In this document: positions 3,686 to 5,105 of the stretch, piece by piece
Position numbering within the stretch: position 1 is the first letter of the stretch
Layout: the number at the start of each line of letters is the position of its first letter
NCBI RefSeq assembly: GCF_032823475.1
Contig: NZ_CP127918.1
Span: 1 to 5,105 of the forward strand
Length of the DNA stretch: 5,105 nt
Direction: 5' to 3'
DNA from: Acinetobacter sp. SAAs474
GTDB lineage: Bacteria > Pseudomonadota > Gammaproteobacteria > Pseudomonadales > Moraxellaceae
The notes under the pieces: generated by a model
The model's database searches: none
What the model saw: the letters and a program-made list of their open reading frames with translations, nothing else
Told to the model about the DNA's origin: nothing
Position numbers and translations under genes: made by a program

Positions 3686-5105
3686 TTAACGCTCAAATCC
3701 TCTACTTGCGTTCCTTTCTGCCCGTTTCTCTTTCATTTGTTGGCTAATTTGCTGTTGACTTCCCTTAATTTGCTGTTCAGATTGTTTAATTGCTGATTTT
3801 GATTGGCTAATTCCTCGTTCTGACTTCTCAATACTTGATTCTGAACGCTCAAGGTTTCGATCTGCTCGCTCTGACTTTGATTTATAGCGTTTAGCTCTTT
3901 CAATTGCTTCTCTAACGAGTTCAATAAGTCTTTGTAGCGATTCATAAAGTCGTTGGGCATTATCTTTTTCCGCTTGATTAGGGTTACTCTGTTTTACGTC
4001 CTGCTTTGCTTCTTTTGATGTAGCTAAGTTTTCAAATAAACTTCCGCTATCTCTCAAAAGATCCATTCCATCACTTGACTGATTAAATGGATTTTCAAAA
4101 GGAGTTTTGAAGTTAGATTCTATTTTTCTAATTTCAGTACCATTTGACTGGCTGTGGTCTCGTAAGCGTCCGCTTTTTTGCTGTTCTTCGCCATGATGTA
4201 TAAAGTTTTCTTGTCTTCGCTCTCTTGCAGTCTCACCCTCCGCAAGATTTGTTTCTCTAAAGGTGTTTGTTCTACTTTGAGATTGATTTCGGCTAATTCC
4301 TGCTGCTTGTTCTGGATTTGCTTCGCTAACCACCAATTTATGCCAAGAAAGATCAGAAACACTGTAATCAATACGCCCAAAACTGCTCCCGTGAGAATAT
4401 TCAAACGCAAAGCGTTTCTGATTTTCGGTTGCTGGTCTTGGATGGTTTGAAGGTTTGACCTTAAAAGTTTCTCGGTTTCCTTGCTGCTTGCTCTCAGTAA
4501 GGCGTTGTAACTTTCCAAGTGCTGTGTCGTAACGCTCTCGGCTTGTTCTTTGATAATCCTGTCCTGCTCGGCGGTGTTTTTCTGCAAATTGCTTATCAAA
4601 TTGTCGATTTTCATAAATTACGCCTTCTAAACGAATATTCCGCTTGCCGTCAGGATTCTTAATACTGATTGATCTATCTGTTTCTCTGGTAATCTCAAAA
4701 CCTGCATCCCTAAGGGTTTCAACTACATCTTGCCTATTTTGGATATTGCCATTACTAATTTGTTCAGCAATTGCGGTCCCGATTTGCTCTTTAATTTCTT
4801 TGACGCTTGAAGGTAGGTTTTGGCTATTCAAAGTTTTAATTGCTTGAGCTTTTTCTGGTGCATGAGGATCTGTTAAGCCGTGCTCAAAATTGGTGACTTG
4901 CTTCCAGTTTTCTACAAGTGGGCGGTCAGCTTGATCAAAATAAGGCTGTAATCGTTTCCCTGTACTTAATTCAACATTTGGAATTACGAAATTAAGCTCT
5001 AAACGCCCTTTATCAGTGTGTTCTATCCAAGTAATGTCGTATTGATCGCGCTCTAGTCCTGCAAGTAATGTTTCTTCAAAGCTCTGCATAATTGCTTCTT
5101 TTTGC
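3686..5105 (-). CDS. mobA: MobA relaxase, residues 69-541 (gene begins at 206)
   Basis: This is the remainder of the MbeA-type relaxase. Read through the circular junction it is 541 residues, close to ColE1 MbeA (just over 500). The catalytic HEN motif sits in WIEHTDKGRLELNFVIPN: His98, Glu105 and Asn107 of the joined protein, which coordinate the metal in this family in place of a three-His motif. TGKRLQPYFDQADRP and the SISIKNPDGKRNIRLEG segment (around residues 215-235) also match the family. The region after about residue 240 is hydrophilic and poorly conserved, as expected where two other genes (mobB, mobD) are encoded in an overlapping frame. Residues about 487-528 form six seven-residue repeats rich in Ile, Ser, Gln and Lys. 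An in-frame ATG at 5089 could be mistaken for the start, but it would remove Tyr20. The gene ends at TAA 3688-3686, 76 bases before the antitoxin gene. Confidence 0.95.
   Translation of the reverse strand, partial: QKEAIMQSFEETLLAGLERDQYDITWIEHTDKGRLELNFVIPNVELSTGKRLQPYFDQADRPLVENWKQVTNFEHGLTDPHAPEKAQAIKTLNSQNLPSSVKEIKEQIGTAIAEQISNGNIQNRQDVVETLRDAGFEITRETDRSISIKNPDGKRNIRLEGVIYENRQFDKQFAEKHRRAGQDYQRTSRERYDTALGKLQRLTESKQQGNRETFKVKPSNHPRPATENQKRFAFEYSHGSSFGRIDYSVSDLSWHKLVVSEANPEQAAGISRNQSQSRTNTFRETNLAEGETARERRQENFIHHGEEQQKSGRLRDHSQSNGTEIRKIESNFKTPFENPFNQSSDGMDLLRDSGSLFENLATSKEAKQDVKQSNPNQAEKDNAQRLYESLQRLIELVREAIERAKRYKSKSERADRNLERSESSIEKSERGISQSKSAIKQSEQQIKGSQQQISQQMKEKRAERNASRGFER
3733..3960 (-). 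CDS. mobD: MobD/MbeD-like coiled-coil protein nested in mobA
   Basis: This 75-residue protein is encoded wholly inside the 3' part of the relaxase gene, in the same relative frame as mobB, 159 bases after it. Size, position and character match ColE1 MbeD, an accessory mobilization protein. Residues 10-30 are a helical segment (KDLLNSLEKQLKELN). Residues 33-74 are six clean heptads with Leu or Ile at regular spacing (QNQVLRS, QNEELAN, QNQQLNN, LNSKLRE and similar), which indicates a coiled coil. GGA lies eight bases before ATG 3960; an internal ATG at 3945 (MNRYK) is a possible alternative. The same 126 bases also encode heptad-like repeats in the relaxase frame. Function is inferred from position. 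Confidence 0.8.
   Translation of the reverse strand: MPNDFMNRYKDLLNSLEKQLKELNAINQSQSEQIETLSVQNQVLRSQNEELANQNQQLNNLNSKLREVNSKLANK
3739..3864 (-). repeat. Six imperfect 21-bp tandem units encoding heptads in two frames
   Basis: These 126 bases are six 21-base units with recurrent pieces such as ttaatttgctgtt and ggctaatt. In the mobD frame they encode heptads (residues 33-74). In the mobA frame they also encode seven-residue units (IEKSERG, ISQSKSA, IKQSEQQ, IKGSQQQ). A 21-base period keeps both frames in register. Confidence 0.75.
4120..4614 (-). CDS. mobB: MobB/MbeB-like mobilization protein nested in mobA
   Basis: This 164-residue protein lies entirely within the relaxase gene in the +1 frame relative to it, the arrangement of mbeB inside mbeA in ColE1. 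Residues 1-65 are hydrophilic and predicted helical (repeated Gln, Glu, Lys), like the MbeB N-terminal region. Residues about 71-95 (LNILTGAVLGVLITVFLIFLG, then INWW) form one strong transmembrane helix. The tail is charged and probably cytoplasmic. ColE1 MbeB is known to aid mobilization and is thought to tether the relaxosome at the membrane; the same role is inferred here. ATG 4614 is preceded by AGAAGG about eight bases upstream, an acceptable ribosome site. The long membrane helix in a frame that need not encode one is good evidence that this is a real gene. Confidence 0.85.
   Translation of the reverse strand: MKIDNLISNLQKNTAEQDRIIKEQAESVTTQHLESYNALLRASSKETEKLLRSNLQTIQDQQPKIRNALRLNILTGAVLGVLITVFLIFLGINWWLAKQIQNKQQELAEINLKVEQTPLEKQILRRVRLQESEDKKTLYIMAKNSKKADAYETTASQMVLKLEK

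Noticed and set aside
4178..4450. Plus-strand open frame with hydrophobic, Cys-rich translation
   Set aside because: It is antisense to mobA and mobB; the hydrophobic stretch is the complement of the MobB membrane segment.
4644..4847. Plus-strand open frame of 67 codons
   Set aside because: It is antisense to the conserved relaxase region (SISIKNPDG and neighbours) and has no ribosome site.
3686..5089. Relaxase read as a complete 467-residue gene from ATG 5089
   Set aside because: That start would drop the nicking Tyr and the conserved N-terminus, which are present in frame across the circular junction.

Overview
The window appears to be one complete small circular plasmid of 5105 bp, opened inside its relaxase gene. 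The leftward reading frame that leaves at base 1 (ATG at 206) continues without frame change into the frame that enters at base 5105. Joined, they give a 541-residue ColE1 MbeA-type relaxase whose active-site Tyr, His, Glu and Asn lie at the expected distances. The DNA is AT-rich and the proteins resemble those of gammaproteobacterial plasmids. I infer a Moraxellaceae-like host (Acinetobacter, Psychrobacter, Moraxella), but the sequence does not prove it. No antibiotic-resistance gene, insertion sequence, CRISPR array, tRNA or rRNA is visible.

Layout. (1) Mobilization module, minus strand, crossing the window ends: a candidate oriT (about 572-600) with a ColE1-like nick core; mobC (528-196); mobA relaxase (206-1, then 5105-3686); and mobB (4614-4120) and mobD (3960-3733), both nested entirely inside mobA in another frame. 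(2) Plus-strand accessory genes: an unrecognised 160-residue protein (802-1284) whose last residues copy the SSB C-terminal tip, and a 157-residue HEAT-repeat-like protein (1393-1866). (3) Replication: a ColE2-type Rep initiator/primase (2777-1863, minus), a candidate ColE2-type origin between the two accessory genes (about 1297-1328), and a rep leader with a probable plus-strand antisense RNA ending in a strong terminator near 2910. (4) Maintenance: a Phd/YefM antitoxin and RelE/ParE toxin operon (3609-3011, minus) with an ATGA overlap.

How it works together. Rep would prime theta replication at the origin beyond its 3' end, as in ColE2, with copy number held by antisense RNA against the rep leader. 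MobC and MobA would nick oriT, with MobB (one membrane segment) and MobD (coiled coil) as accessories, so transfer needs a conjugative helper. The toxin-antitoxin pair would stabilise inheritance. The combination is a ColE2-type replicon carrying a ColE1-type mobilization cassette. Coding is very compact: nested genes, stop codons shared by convergent genes, and a terminator written inside the codons of Rep's C-terminal helix-turn-helix. The least explained parts are the two plus-strand genes flanking the origin and the 643-711 hairpin beside oriT.
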